A DNA stretch of 64,000 bases, taken from positions 1,302,001 through 1,366,000 of the forward strand of contig NZ_JAAQPI010000001.1 of assembly GCF_011683955.1 (NCBI RefSeq), given 5' to 3'. A program made the position numbers and the translations under genes. Under the pieces are notes generated by a model. It ran no database searches and was not told the origin of the DNA. It worked only from the letters and a program-made list of their open reading frames with translations. The stretch is from Pseudomaricurvus alkylphenolicus (GTDB lineage Bacteria; Pseudomonadota; Gammaproteobacteria; Pseudomonadales; Cellvibrionaceae). How positions within the stretch are numbered: position 1 is the first letter of the stretch; each line of letters starts with the position of its first letter. Of the stretch, positions 1 through 9,396 are shown in pieces.

Positions 1-137
1 GGAGGGGGCTTGCTGTGCATAGTCCCAGAAACTCTTTGCTGACATCGTTGGTACCTCAGTCCTTGTATTATTCACGACAGACTATCGGATACCCAGCAGG
101 CGAAGAATGATCGAATCCGTCAAAAGCGATTGGCAAT

Positions 138-1274
138 TCAGGTCGTTGCGAGGCTATTGAGCACAACAGAGACCAACATAGACTGCCGTGACACACCCAA
201 CTTGGCGAACAGCGAGCGAATATGAGCCCGAACGGTGTTCTTCTTAATGTTCATCTCTTGCGCCACTTCTTCAGAGGTGTGGCCCTCCGACATGATGGTT
301 GCCACGGTTGCTTCGGTCAGTGTGAGCCCGTAAAGGTTCATCAATGTTCTCACCGAAATATCAAAGCGATGTTCGGGCGCCTGAATCAACAGGGCCACAC
401 AGGGGGCGGCTTCCCAGGTGGGGCTTCGGGTCTGTGGCAGTGGTTTTACCAGCAACTGAAAGCTACCTTGGTCCGTGTTAACCGATAACGCGTTAATGGA
501 GTAGTTGACGTTTTTTCGGGCGGCGGAGATGGCTTCATCAATAAACCTTTCAAGACGGCGACAGGCATCGTGATCTCCCAGTCGTGGTCGACCTTTCCCC
601 AGCGCAGTACTACCCATGTGCGACAGGTATTGTTCGGCAGCGGTGTTCTTTTTGAGGACACAGCCCTTATCATCCAGTGTGACGATTCCGATTGCCCGCT
701 TGGCCACCATATCGGAATAGATACGGCTTTCACTGGCCAAGCAACTGAGGTGATTGGCGATCGCTGTGGCCTGGCGCAAATGAGGCAAAAGCAGTGTCAG
801 GAATTGTCGTTCACGGGAACCAAATCGCTCCTGTTCTTTAGTCCGCATCAAGCGCAAAGAGCACCGGGCACCATCATCCGAGCACCAGTCCATACCGGCG
901 ACTTTATGTACTCCAAGTGGTTGCAGAAATGCCTGGTAGTAGTCGCTGGCTTCAAATTCGGCACGAGAGATCAGATCATCCACCGTTAATAGGCGTCCGG
1001 TGGGAATATTGACCAAGGGATCCCGGGCGTAGTAGTCGGCGTAGGTTTGCAGTATATCCTGGGCAAGCGCAATGTCTCCGTCTGGAGAGCTTGTGAATAT
1101 CAGCCCCCGGTCGTCATCATGCGGGGGGATAACAATTAGTGACGCTTTTTGCAGCCGCAGTTGCTCAACAAGCAGCGACAAAAAGCGTGCACACCAATGA
1201 CCCGATGATTTTTCACTGTGATAACCCTGATAGAGTTCGAACAGTAGCGCAGACAGTTCAGTGGCATTGATCAC
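138..1274 (-). CDS. LuxR-type transcriptional regulator (378 aa)
   Basis: The last 65 or so residues form a LuxR/GerE helix-turn-helix: TEATVATIMSEG, then EEVAQEMNIKKNTVRAHI and LFAKLGVSRQS. The first 300 residues match no sensor domain I can name; there is no clear response-regulator receiver or autoinducer-binding pocket. It is the last gene of a five-gene minus-strand operon. Its GTG start overlaps the TGA stop of the upstream ligase gene by four bases (GTGA), so translation is probably coupled. The same architecture and length recur at 26923-28074 and 28156-29295, so these are a paralogous trio. It probably controls its own operon; that is inference. Confidence 0.85.
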   Translation of the reverse strand: MINATELSALLFELYQGYHSEKSSGHWCARFLSLLVEQLRLQKASLIVIPPHDDDRGLIFTSSPDGDIALAQDILQTYADYYARDPLVNIPTGRLLTVDDLISRAEFEASDYYQAFLQPLGVHKVAGMDWCSDDGARCSLRLMRTKEQERFGSRERQFLTLLLPHLRQATAIANHLSCLASESRIYSDMVAKRAIGIVTLDDKGCVLKKNTAAEQYLSHMGSTALGKGRPRLGDHDACRRLERFIDEAISAARKNVNYSINALSVNTDQGSFQLLVKPLPQTRSPTWEAAPCVALLIQAPEHRFDISVRTLMNLYGLTLTEATVATIMSEGHTSEEVAQEMNIKKNTVRAHIRSLFAKLGVSRQSMLVSVVLNSLATT

Positions 1275-2830
1275 GATGGCTCCAGCAACTGCCGACGGAC
1301 TTGGTCTTTGAGGATCTTGCCGCTTGCATTTCTGGGCAGGCTGTCAACCCGCAACCAACGTTCCGGTACTTCCTGGATCATCAGACCCTTATCAAGGCAG
1401 TGTCGTTGCAGACTATTGATATCAAACTCGGACTGACTCTCTGCCAGCGTAACAACAGCACAGGCCATTTCGCCGCGTTCGTTATCGGGTATCCCAACGA
1501 CAACAGCATCGGAAATCAGCGCGTGCAGGAACAGAACATCCTCGACTTTCTTTGCGGAAATGTTCTCCCCCTTACGAATAATGATGTCCTTCAGGCGACC
1601 GCTGATCGTGAGCCAGCCCTCATTGTCCAAATGACCCAAATCACCGCTGCGAAAATAGCCCTCATTATCAAACGCCGTCTCGTTCAGGTGTGAGTCCAGA
1701 AACCCCAGACACAAATGCGGACCTTTGACTCGGATTTCTCCCTCCTGTCCTGGTCCGCATATCTGTCCATTGCGGTCAACGATCTTGACCCGCATTCCAG
1801 GCAGCAAGCGTCCCTCTGTGTTGGCGAGCTTATCGTCCGGATCCCGCACCGTATTCATGGTGATAATCGGGCATTCGGTCATGCCATAGCCGCTGATGAT
1901 ACCGGCACAATCGAACGCGTCTTTCATCTCGTAGTGAAGAGAAGGGGGTTTGGGGGCACCTCCGCCAGTAAAACACCTCATCATCGAAAAGCAATCACCT
2001 TCGGATTGTTGCTGATAGCGCTGAAACCCGAGATGAAAGGCCGTGCCTGCACCGCCGATAGTGGCACCGAAACTGTCACCCACCCGCAGACCGTCGTCGT
2101 TAAAGGCTTCTACCATAACCAGCTCGCAACCTGTCAACAAACTGGAGACAAGCCACATCAGGCCCCCAACATGGGCAAAGGGAAAATAGATGGGCACCAC
2201 GTCTCGGGAAGTAAGCTCCAGAGCAGCATTCATACCGTGTCCGACGGTAATAAAGGCAAGGTCGCTGTGACGCGCGGCTTTGGGCGATGACGTGGTTCCC
2301 GAGGTACAGTAAATCCAGCGTTCAGGATAATCGTCGACCGTTTCCTGTGCTTCGGGCAATGTACGCTCCAAACCAGAACTCCCATCTCGATGCTCCGCAG
2401 TATGATCTGGGGGCGATAGGGTCATGGTATCCATGGACGAAATCTGTTGTGCCTGAATCCGTGCTGCCATATCGGCATAGTCGAATGACTTCCATGTGGC
2501 AGGAGTGATCAGAAGCTTTGGTTCCGCCATCGAACACAAGTGGCTGACTTCATTGAATCGCAAACTGGGGAACAGCGGCATCTGTACGGCACCGAGCCGC
2601 GCCAGTGCTGCGCAGACGACCAAGGTATCAATCCAGCTGGGTAGTTGCCAGGCAACACGGTCACCGCTGGAAATACCCCGTTGGTGCAGAATCAGCGCCA
2701 GTCGCTCGGCTTCCTGCCGATACTCAGCAAAGCTCAATGATCGTTTATGCTCATCCCGACAGAAGCGTTTACCAGGAGTCAGGCGGGCGCGCTCAGCGAT
2801 CAGTCCCCACAAAGTCAGCTGCTTGTTCAT
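1271..2830 (-). CDS. AMP-forming acyl-CoA synthetase / CoA ligase (519 aa)
   Basis: A member of the ANL superfamily that activates a carboxylic acid to its CoA thioester through an acyl-adenylate. The P-loop-like motif YCTSGTTSSPK is near residue 170, GYGMTE is near 315, the SGDLG...GRLKDIIIRKGENI hinge is near 395-425, and the C-terminal catalytic Lys lies in PRNASGKILK. Length is normal. GGAG stands 8 nt before the ATG. It sits between an SDR gene and a LuxR-type gene in the same operon, which fits an early activation step of a carboxylate catabolic route. The substrate is not predictable from the motifs. Confidence 0.88.
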   Translation of the reverse strand: MNKQLTLWGLIAERARLTPGKRFCRDEHKRSLSFAEYRQEAERLALILHQRGISSGDRVAWQLPSWIDTLVVCAALARLGAVQMPLFPSLRFNEVSHLCSMAEPKLLITPATWKSFDYADMAARIQAQQISSMDTMTLSPPDHTAEHRDGSSGLERTLPEAQETVDDYPERWIYCTSGTTSSPKAARHSDLAFITVGHGMNAALELTSRDVVPIYFPFAHVGGLMWLVSSLLTGCELVMVEAFNDDGLRVGDSFGATIGGAGTAFHLGFQRYQQQSEGDCFSMMRCFTGGGAPKPPSLHYEMKDAFDCAGIISGYGMTECPIITMNTVRDPDDKLANTEGRLLPGMRVKIVDRNGQICGPGQEGEIRVKGPHLCLGFLDSHLNETAFDNEGYFRSGDLGHLDNEGWLTISGRLKDIIIRKGENISAKKVEDVLFLHALISDAVVVGIPDNERGEMACAVVTLAESQSEFDINSLQRHCLDKGLMIQEVPERWLRVDSLPRNASGKILKDQVRRQLLEPS

Positions 2831-2844
2831 GGCGTAGCTCCCGG

Positions 2845-3615
2845 TTATTCCTTAAACGCGGTATGGGCGTTGCCGGCAATGGCGCCACCGTCAACCATAA
2901 ATTCGGCACCGGTGCTGTAGCTGGCGGCATCGGAAGCGAGAAACGCCACCATGGTAGCCACTTCCTGTGGCTCGCCGATGCGAGGCAGGGCAAAGTTACC
3001 CACAACCGCCTGCTTCTGTTCTTCACTGTATTTGTCCCACTGCACCATGGCGGTATTGATCACCCCGGGATGCACCGAGTTAACGCGAATTTTATCTTTG
3101 CCTAACTCCAGCGCAGCGGTTTTGGTCATGCCGCGAACGGCCCATTTTGAAGCCACATAGGCGTTGGAATTCATGGCGCCTCGATTGGCGGCGTTGGAGG
3201 CGATGTTGACAATGGAGCCTCCACCGGCCGCACGCAGCGCGGGAATAGCTGTTTGCATGCCCAGGTAAGTGCCTAATTGATTGACACGTACCACCACCAT
3301 GTATTCTTCTTCCGATTGGTGTTCAATGCTGCCAGTGCATACAATGCCGGCGTTGTTGACTAAAACGTTGAGTTCGCCAAAACGTTCCTGTGCCGCCTGC
3401 ACCGCGGCGGTCCAGCTTTTACGAGAGGTGACATCCAGTTCGCAGAACATGGCTTTCTCAAGCCCAATACTGTTGGCTACCTGCTTGCCTTCTTCTTCGC
3501 GTAGATCGGCGATGACTACTTTGGCGCCCAGCTCGGCGAAAAGCCGGGCTTCGATTTCTCCCTGGCCGCGTGCGGCGCCACTAATCAGTGCAACTTTGCC
3601 TTCCAAATTAAACAT
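2845..3615 (-). CDS. Short-chain dehydrogenase/reductase (256 aa)
   Basis: A classical SDR with the Rossmann glycine motif SGAARGQGE near residue 12, VNNAGI near 88 and the catalytic YxxxK as YVASK near 153. The C-terminal stretch DAASYSTGAEFMVDGGA is typical of FabG-like and hydroxysteroid dehydrogenase-like SDRs. The ATG at 3615 is chosen because AAGGAG stands 7 nt upstream. A GTG at 3636 would add seven residues that overlap this ribosome site. It lies 14 nt before the ligase gene in the same operon. It probably oxidises a hydroxyl or reduces a ketone on the pathway substrate. Confidence 0.87.
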   Translation of the reverse strand: MFNLEGKVALISGAARGQGEIEARLFAELGAKVVIADLREEEGKQVANSIGLEKAMFCELDVTSRKSWTAAVQAAQERFGELNVLVNNAGIVCTGSIEHQSEEEYMVVVRVNQLGTYLGMQTAIPALRAAGGGSIVNIASNAANRGAMNSNAYVASKWAVRGMTKTAALELGKDKIRVNSVHPGVINTAMVQWDKYSEEQKQAVVGNFALPRIGEPQEVATMVAFLASDAASYSTGAEFMVDGGAIAGNAHTAFKE

Positions 3616-3650
3616 GTCTTTACTCCTTCTAGCCACTAATGGCCTTTAAT

Positions 3651-4523
3651 TCACCCGCTAATGGCTTCACGCGATTCACCGGAGCGGGCAATCAGTCCGG
3701 CTTTTGATGATGCCCGCATTTTGGCCGGGCGCTGCCAGCGAGGGGGGTTACCTCGGGGAGCGGGGCCATGAACCATGCAGCGGTGTAACATCCGTGGTTC
3801 GTCGTAATCCCCTACGGCATAATGCAATGCTGCGCGGTTGTCCCACATCACAACATCGCCTTTACTCCAACGGTGTCGAGTGCCGAATTCGGGTTGTTCG
3901 GAGTGTTGGTACAGATAATCGAGCAGTACGCGACTTTCTTCAGGGCGCAGTTGCCGCAAGCTGGTGGTGAACAGACGGTTTACATAAAGCGCACGTTTCC
4001 CGGTGTGATGATGGTCGATAATGGAGGGGTGTTCCCAGCACATGTCAGGGTCAATCGTTGAAGAGTGCAGGGCGCTCAAACCGTCCAGCAATTCTCGCAG
4101 AGGCTGCGACAGCTGCTCGTAAGCCAGGTACATATTGGCGAACATGGTTTCGCCGCCCACTTCCGGTCCATAGACTAATCGGGGGCAGGTGATAATGGGT
4201 GGTTTTTCAATATAGGTGACGTCAGAGTGCCAGACATCGGCCCGGCCACCGGTTTCGCTGTTAAGCACACAAACCTGAGGCAATGCGTCGCTGTATTGGT
4301 CGGCGTGAGCGTGTACCACCAGTTCCCCGAATCGCGCCATAAAACGCGCATGACCTTCGGGTTCCAGATCGTGTTGATCCGGGAAAACCAGCATCAGATG
4401 TTCGTACAGCGCTTCTCGAATCAGTTCAAAGGTGGCATCGTCAATATGGTTGAGATCAACATTGGAGACTCGCGCTCCCAGTGAGTGCGAGATACGTTCG
4501 ATTTTCAGATTACTACAGCTCAT
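3651..4523 (-). CDS. TauD/TfdA-family 2-oxoglutarate-dependent dioxygenase (290 aa)
   Basis: An Fe(II)/2-oxoglutarate oxygenase of the taurine/2,4-D dioxygenase family. The metal-binding HxD is in VWHSDVTYIEKPP near residue 100. The distal His and the 2-oxoglutarate-binding Arg are in RAALHYAVGDYDEPRMLHR near 245-260. The start at 4523 gives the usual family length and has AAGGAG 10 nt upstream; a longer frame to 4604 would overlap the preceding gene. It lies 14 nt after the 3-hydroxyisobutyrate-dehydrogenase-like gene. It may hydroxylate the substrate or cleave a heteroatom group; the natural substrate is unknown. Confidence 0.87.
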   Translation of the reverse strand: MSCSNLKIERISHSLGARVSNVDLNHIDDATFELIREALYEHLMLVFPDQHDLEPEGHARFMARFGELVVHAHADQYSDALPQVCVLNSETGGRADVWHSDVTYIEKPPIITCPRLVYGPEVGGETMFANMYLAYEQLSQPLRELLDGLSALHSSTIDPDMCWEHPSIIDHHHTGKRALYVNRLFTTSLRQLRPEESRVLLDYLYQHSEQPEFGTRHRWSKGDVVMWDNRAALHYAVGDYDEPRMLHRCMVHGPAPRGNPPRWQRPAKMRASSKAGLIARSGESREAISG

Positions 4524-4537
4524 GTCAATGAGGCTCC

Positions 4538-5500
4538 TTAATTGGCATTGGACGCGTCTAAGCGAAAGTTCGCATTGCGCTCCAGTATTTCGATGGCTGA
4601 CCAAAAATTCCTGTTGCCAAAGCCGGCCGCTCTGGCCGCCAACAGCGTCTGGTGTGCGGCGCTACTGGAAGGCATTGGGACGTCCAAGGAACGGCCTTCC
4701 GACAATGCCAGAGCTACATCCTTCTCGGCCAGTGCCAGCGAAAACACCGGCTGGTCATGTTGCCGTTCGAGTACGCGACCGGACATTTTTGTGTGTATGC
4801 CTCCAAGGCCGCTGTCGTTCAGAATTTTGATCAGAGAGGGGAGTTCTACTCCCGATTTTCCCGCTAGAACCAATGCTTCATAAAATAAAACTTCGCCGCA
4901 TAAGTAGAGCTGGTTATGAACCAGTTTGGCGATGTTGCCCGAGCCGCTTTCACCGAGGTAAACCACCTCTCGGCTAATAACATCGAGCAACGGTCGAATT
5001 TTGTCGACGGTGGGTTGGTGTCCGCCCATCATCAAAATCAGACTGCCGTCGCGACAACCTTTTACACCGCCGCTGACCGGAGCATCCAAAAACTGAATAT
5101 CCCGGGTGCGGCATTGTTGTGATAACCGGCGTGACGTTTCAGCCGCGCTGGTGGACAGGTCCACAATGACGCTGTCTGGTTTAAGATTATGCATCAATCC
5201 CTGTTCGCCGCTGACAACTTCCTGCACTTGTATTGGCCCCGGTAACGACAGGAATACAACATTGGCCGATGATGATACCTGCATCAGGTCTGAGGCCCTT
5301 CGTCCGCCCAGTTCAACCAGTGCATCAACGCACTGGGGGTTCTGGTCATAGATCAAAGGAGAATAACCAGCACGAATAAATCGTTCCGCCATGGGAAATC
5401 CCATGGTCCCGGTGCCGATAAACGCCATTTTTAGGGCCGTTGAGGAGGTTTCGGCAGAGTTTGGGGCGGAAAGAGTTTCTGGATTTTCAGTTGGGTTCAT
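4538..5500 (-). CDS. 3-hydroxyisobutyrate dehydrogenase-family NAD(P)-dependent oxidoreductase (320 aa)
   Basis: A beta-hydroxyacid dehydrogenase. The N-terminal Rossmann motif GTGTMGFPMAERF is near residue 30, the substrate-binding DAPVSGGVKGC is near 140, and the catalytic Lys lies in NIAKLVHNQ near 190. The helical C-terminal domain includes KDVALAL. About 25 residues precede the Rossmann fold, slightly more than usual. It is the first gene of the minus-strand operon ending at 138, with GGAG 9 nt before its ATG. The divergent operon starting at 5667 shares the 5501-5666 regulatory region. Confidence 0.86.
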   Translation of the reverse strand: MNPTENPETLSAPNSAETSSTALKMAFIGTGTMGFPMAERFIRAGYSPLIYDQNPQCVDALVELGGRRASDLMQVSSSANVVFLSLPGPIQVQEVVSGEQGLMHNLKPDSVIVDLSTSAAETSRRLSQQCRTRDIQFLDAPVSGGVKGCRDGSLILMMGGHQPTVDKIRPLLDVISREVVYLGESGSGNIAKLVHNQLYLCGEVLFYEALVLAGKSGVELPSLIKILNDSGLGGIHTKMSGRVLERQHDQPVFSLALAEKDVALALSEGRSLDVPMPSSSAAHQTLLAARAAGFGNRNFWSAIEILERNANFRLDASNAN

Positions 5501-5578
5501 GGTGTCTAACTCCAGGCTCGTAGTGAAAGGAATGGACTGTTTTTGTCAACACAGGATAGCCCATACATTCGATATTAT

Positions 5579-5590
5579 CTTTCGCGAAAG
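5579..5590. promoter_or_regulatory. 12-bp perfect palindrome, possible operator
   Basis: CTTTCGCGAAAG is a perfect 12-bp inverted repeat between two divergent operons. It ends 3 bp before the -35 hexamer of the predicted rightward promoter, a position suited to an activator or repressor. The local regulator candidates are the LuxR-type protein at 138-1274 and the MarR-type protein at 13421-14026. A role is inferred from position only. Confidence 0.4.
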
Positions 5591-5593
5591 CTT

Positions 5594-5623
5594 TTGACAA
5601 AGATAAAAATCCAGAGTTATAGT
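5594..5623 (+). promoter_or_regulatory. Sigma70-type promoter for the 5667-13442 operon
   Basis: TTGACA (5594-5599), an 18-bp spacer, then TATAGT (5618-5623). Initiation would fall near 5630. That rules out the in-frame GTG at 5622 as a start codon and supports the ATG at 5667, with a leader of about 35 nt. Confidence 0.6.
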
Positions 5624-5666
5624 GAATTCAAATCTTGCCACCCCCTCATTCGGAGACACCGGAATT

Positions 5667-7127
5667 ATGACTACGAGCAACAAGACCTTGACGCCTGCCG
5701 CTGAACTAAACGCCAGCCTCGATCACCCGATTATTGACGCTGACGGTCACTGGCTGGAATTCGGCAGCTATGCCTCAGAGATGATGCGCAAAATCGGGGG
5801 CGACATGGCGCAACAGGGTTTCGAGTATTACACCACCAATATTGTTAAAAACCAGTTGGCACTCAGCGACGAAGAACGCCGCCACCAAGGAATCTCACAC
5901 CCGGTTTGGTGGGGGCTGCCAACGTCCAACACCCGCGACCGTGCCACGGTGATGATGCCGGAGCTTTTGTACCAGCGACTGGGGGACTTCGGAGTCGACT
6001 TCGCGGTGCTCTACCCAACTGCGGGTCTGGGCCTGACACGCATACCCGATCCGGAGGTGCGCCGTGCCACCTGTCGCGCCTTTAACGTCATGAGCATGGA
6101 AATGTTCGGTCGCTACAGCGACAAGGTGACGCCAGTGGCAGTGATTCCCATGCACGACCCTGCCGAAGCGGTGGCTGAGTTGGAACATGCCGTAGGCGAT
6201 TTGAAAATGAAAGCCATCATGATGGGCAGCCTGATTCCAAGAGAGATTCCCGCCTGCAAGGATGCACCGGAACAATATAAACGTTTTCTGGTGTGGCACG
6301 ATACTCTGGGGCTGGATTCAGCTCATAACTACGACGAGGTCTGGAGTAGCTGTCGTGATCTCAAGGTTAACCCAACCTTCCACACCGGTTCTCGCGGTAT
6401 GGGTAATCGCACTTCGCCATCCAATTTTGTCTACAACCATATCGGTCACTTCGCCGCTGCCAGTGAAGCGGTGGCCAAGGCGCTGGTCCTCGGAGGCGTG
6501 ACAGAACGCTTCCCCGAACTCAAGTTCGCTTTCCAGGAGGGCGGTGTTGCCTGGGCGTGCTCACTGTTTGCAGACATGGTTGAACACTACGAGACCCGCA
6601 GTGCAGAAGAACTGGAAATTCTAGATCCTGATAATCTGGATGTAGACTTGTTGTGCCAGTTGGCGGATGAGTACGCGCCGGAAATGGCGGCGGCCATGCG
6701 CGATGAGAATGCCATATTCGACAACGCCACGCTTCCGGAACGTGTTGCGCCGCGGGATGATTTTGCCGCAGCGAAGGTGGACAAACTCAGTGATCTGGCC
6801 GAGCGATTTGCCAAACCCTTCTACTTCGGTTGCGAAGCGGACGATCGCACGGTGGCCTGGGCCTACGCTGCCAATAATAATCCGTTTGGCAGCAAACTGA
6901 ATACGCTGTTTGGTTCCGACATCGGTCACTTCGACGTGTCCGACATGTCCTCTTGTACGGTAGAGGCTCACAAGTTGGTTAAAAAAGGTGTCATTACCGC
7001 CGACGACTTTAAAGCGCAAATGTTTGAAAATCCGGCCAGGTTTTGGGGCCAATCGAATCCCGACTTTTTCAAGGGAACCGCAGTCGAAACTCAAGTAGCG
7101 CAATACCTCAAGAGTCTGAGTGCGTAG
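5667..7127 (+). CDS. Amidohydrolase family 2 metal-dependent hydrolase (486 aa)
   Basis: A TIM-barrel amidohydrolase-2 (ACMSD-like) protein. The N-terminal metal motif is changed to IIDADGHWLE (family HxH is replaced by DxDGH). The C-terminal GSDIGHFD carries the barrel-end Asp, with FQEGGVAWA before it. Such proteins act as hydrolases or decarboxylases; the reaction here is unknown. The ATG at 5667 is preferred over GTG 5622 because GGAG stands 11 nt upstream and the predicted transcription start lies between the two. It is the first gene of a seven-gene operon and lies 21 nt before an acyl-CoA dehydrogenase gene. Confidence 0.83.
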   Translation: MTTSNKTLTPAAELNASLDHPIIDADGHWLEFGSYASEMMRKIGGDMAQQGFEYYTTNIVKNQLALSDEERRHQGISHPVWWGLPTSNTRDRATVMMPELLYQRLGDFGVDFAVLYPTAGLGLTRIPDPEVRRATCRAFNVMSMEMFGRYSDKVTPVAVIPMHDPAEAVAELEHAVGDLKMKAIMMGSLIPREIPACKDAPEQYKRFLVWHDTLGLDSAHNYDEVWSSCRDLKVNPTFHTGSRGMGNRTSPSNFVYNHIGHFAAASEAVAKALVLGGVTERFPELKFAFQEGGVAWACSLFADMVEHYETRSAEELEILDPDNLDVDLLCQLADEYAPEMAAAMRDENAIFDNATLPERVAPRDDFAAAKVDKLSDLAERFAKPFYFGCEADDRTVAWAYAANNNPFGSKLNTLFGSDIGHFDVSDMSSCTVEAHKLVKKGVITADDFKAQMFENPARFWGQSNPDFFKGTAVETQVAQYLKSLSA

Positions 7128-7148
7128 AAGACGAGCGAGGTAAGGGTA

Positions 7149-8183
7149 ATGGATCTCTCATTGGATGAATCGCAGAGAATTCTGCAGCGCAGTTTCTCTG
7201 AATTCTTTGCCAGGGAATGTCCCACAGAGTTAGTGCGTGGCAGCGAATCCACCGGGTTTGACGAAACCTTGTGGCGGCGCTTCTGTGAACTTGGAGCCGC
7301 CGCCATGGGATTGCCCCAAGCCTATGGTGGACTGGATATGGGGCTGTTTGACCTCGGGTTGGTAGCCGCACAGATTGGACAGTCCCTGGCACCCTTACCC
7401 TTTGCCGATGTTGCCTCGGCGGGTCGATTATTGGCGACACTGCCGGATGTAGACGAAGCCTTGATGACCTCAATTGCTGAAGGAACCGGCCTGATCAGTT
7501 TATGTGATCGATCGCAAGAACTTCCGGGCGGTAATAAGGTGTGTTTACCCAATGGTGCCATTGTTGCCAAGGTGATCACCATGCAAGGGGAAGACCTGCT
7601 ACTTTGGGATCTGGAGCCGCAACACGCTACCGTCGCTAACATGGGCAGCGGAGCGCTGGCGATTCATGATCTGTCGCTCGCCGTCCCAAGACGGCTGGCA
7701 AGCGGACCACAAGCACGCATGCAGTTTGAACATGCCCTGGCAGAATGGAAGCTGCTGGTGGCGGCCATGCAAACGGGACTGGCCAAGAAAGCTCTCGAGA
7801 TAGGTGCGGATTATGCCCGCACCCGAATTCAGTTCGATGTACCCATCGCCTCCTTTCAAGCCATTGCCCATCCGCTGGCGGAAGCAGCAGCACAGGTAGA
7901 TGGCGCAGAGCTCCTCTGGCAGCAGGCGGCATGGTCTCGAGCCAATTCGGCAAAGCGTTTTTTGGAGCTGGCGAGTATGGCGTTGGCGTTTTGCTCGCAA
8001 GTGGCTCGCCACACCTCAGATGTCGCTTTGCACACCCATGGTGGCTACGGTTTCACCACCGAGTACGACATTCAACTGTTTTATCGCCGCAGTGGTGCCT
8101 GGAGCTGCTACTTCGGCGGGGTCAGCAACGCATACTGCGAAGTGGCACGACAGCGCCGCGCCAATGCAATGGCCGGAAAGTAA
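7149..8183 (+). CDS. Acyl-CoA dehydrogenase, probable non-catalytic partner subunit (344 aa)
   Basis: An acyl-CoA dehydrogenase fold beginning LSLDESQRILQRSFSEFF, with the C-terminal domain signature ARTRIQFDVPIASFQAIAHP and HTHGGYGFTTEYDIQLFYRR. It is shorter than the usual 380-400 residues. At the place where the next gene carries Glu (GLEQAM), this protein has EWKLLVAAM, and the C-terminal alternative Glu position is also lost. That pattern is known from alpha2-beta2 steroid acyl-CoA dehydrogenases, where one subunit is inactive. Its stop codon is part of the next gene's ribosome site, so the two are probably co-translated. Confidence 0.85.
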   Translation: MDLSLDESQRILQRSFSEFFARECPTELVRGSESTGFDETLWRRFCELGAAAMGLPQAYGGLDMGLFDLGLVAAQIGQSLAPLPFADVASAGRLLATLPDVDEALMTSIAEGTGLISLCDRSQELPGGNKVCLPNGAIVAKVITMQGEDLLLWDLEPQHATVANMGSGALAIHDLSLAVPRRLASGPQARMQFEHALAEWKLLVAAMQTGLAKKALEIGADYARTRIQFDVPIASFQAIAHPLAEAAAQVDGAELLWQQAAWSRANSAKRFLELASMALAFCSQVARHTSDVALHTHGGYGFTTEYDIQLFYRRSGAWSCYFGGVSNAYCEVARQRRANAMAGK

Positions 8184-8193
8184 GGAGACCAGT

Positions 8194-9357
8194 ATGGATT
8201 TTCGATTGGGCGAAGCGGCCGAAAGGGTGCGTACAGAGATCAGGCAATTTCTCGAACAGGAATTCAGCCAAACGCATCGACAGCAAGAGCGTGACACGGG
8301 AGATGGACACAACTGGTCATTGTACCGAAAGCTCGCTGATCAAGGATGGGTGAGCGCGGCCTGGCCCAAGGAGTTTGGTGGTGGCGGCCGCGACCCATAC
8401 GAAATGTTGGCTTTGTACTGGGAGCTGTCCAAAGCAGGATTTCCCTGGTTCGGACTACTGAACAATTCGTTTATCGGCCATACGTTGATGGCGATGGGGT
8501 CAGAGCAGCAAAAGGCTGAGCTGGTTCCCAAGATTGCCTCGGGCGACATTATGGTGGCTCTTGGGTACACCGAGCCTTCATCCGGCTCCGACGTGGCGGC
8601 GGCCCGCACCAGTGCCCGGCGAGAGCAGGATCACTGGGTGATCGAGGGGCAGAAAATGTTCACCACCACAGGGCATATGGCGCAATACATCTTTACGCTG
8701 GTGCGCACAGATGCCAAGGCATCCAAACATCGTGGGCTGACGATGTTCCTGATACCGACGGACGCACCGGGGGTGGAAATTTACCCGGTCCACACCATGG
8801 GCGGCGAACGCACAAACTCCGTATTCTTTGGCGGAGTAAAGATCGAAGATGCACAACGTGTAGGAGAGGTAAACGAGGGTTGGGCAGTGGTGCGATTCGC
8901 CCTGGGTCTGGAACAGGCCATGGGTTATGCCGATCGCCAGGAGGCATTGCTGGAAAAGGCAGAACAGTGGGCATTGGCGAGCACCGATAACAACTCGATA
9001 ACGACGCCGGACCCCCGTATGGAGCAGCAGCTGGGGCGCATGGCCGCCAATGCAGAAGTCGCCCGATTGTTGCGCTATCGCTCCACCTGGATGCAGGCGG
9101 AAGGAATGGCTCAACAGACCGAAGGAACAATGACAAAGGCATTTTCTGCCAAAGTTTTTTTGCAGGATGCACAGGACTGGATGGATCTGATGGGACCGCT
9201 GGCGCTGTTGGAACATGGGACAGAAAACGCTCTGTCCGAGGGCGCGTTCGCAGAAGCTTACCGGGCAACTCCGGTAGCCACTATCTACGGCGGCACGCTG
9301 GAAATTCTCTATAGCCTGATTGGGCAGATGGCACTGAAGTTCCCTCGCAACCGTTAG
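8194..9357 (+). CDS. Acyl-CoA dehydrogenase, catalytic subunit of pair 1 (387 aa)
   Basis: An FAD-dependent acyl-CoA dehydrogenase with the FAD/substrate motif ALGYTEPSSGSDVAA near residue 130. The probable catalytic base is Glu240 in LGLEQAM, and the C-terminus has YGGTLEILYSLIG. The start at 8194 follows TAAGGAG, which includes the stop of the preceding gene. A longer open frame back to 7900 lies inside the upstream gene and is rejected. With 7149-8183 it probably forms a heterotetramer that introduces an alpha,beta double bond into a CoA thioester. Confidence 0.88.
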   Translation: MDFRLGEAAERVRTEIRQFLEQEFSQTHRQQERDTGDGHNWSLYRKLADQGWVSAAWPKEFGGGGRDPYEMLALYWELSKAGFPWFGLLNNSFIGHTLMAMGSEQQKAELVPKIASGDIMVALGYTEPSSGSDVAAARTSARREQDHWVIEGQKMFTTTGHMAQYIFTLVRTDAKASKHRGLTMFLIPTDAPGVEIYPVHTMGGERTNSVFFGGVKIEDAQRVGEVNEGWAVVRFALGLEQAMGYADRQEALLEKAEQWALASTDNNSITTPDPRMEQQLGRMAANAEVARLLRYRSTWMQAEGMAQQTEGTMTKAFSAKVFLQDAQDWMDLMGPLALLEHGTENALSEGAFAEAYRATPVATIYGGTLEILYSLIGQMALKFPRNR

Positions 9358-9396
9358 TCAGTGTCCATCCCAACCCTATTATTTGAGGAATGAATT

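Noticed and set aside
2605-3105. Plus-strand 166-codon frame
   Set aside because: It is the complement of the ligase and SDR genes; no family motif and no ribosome site.
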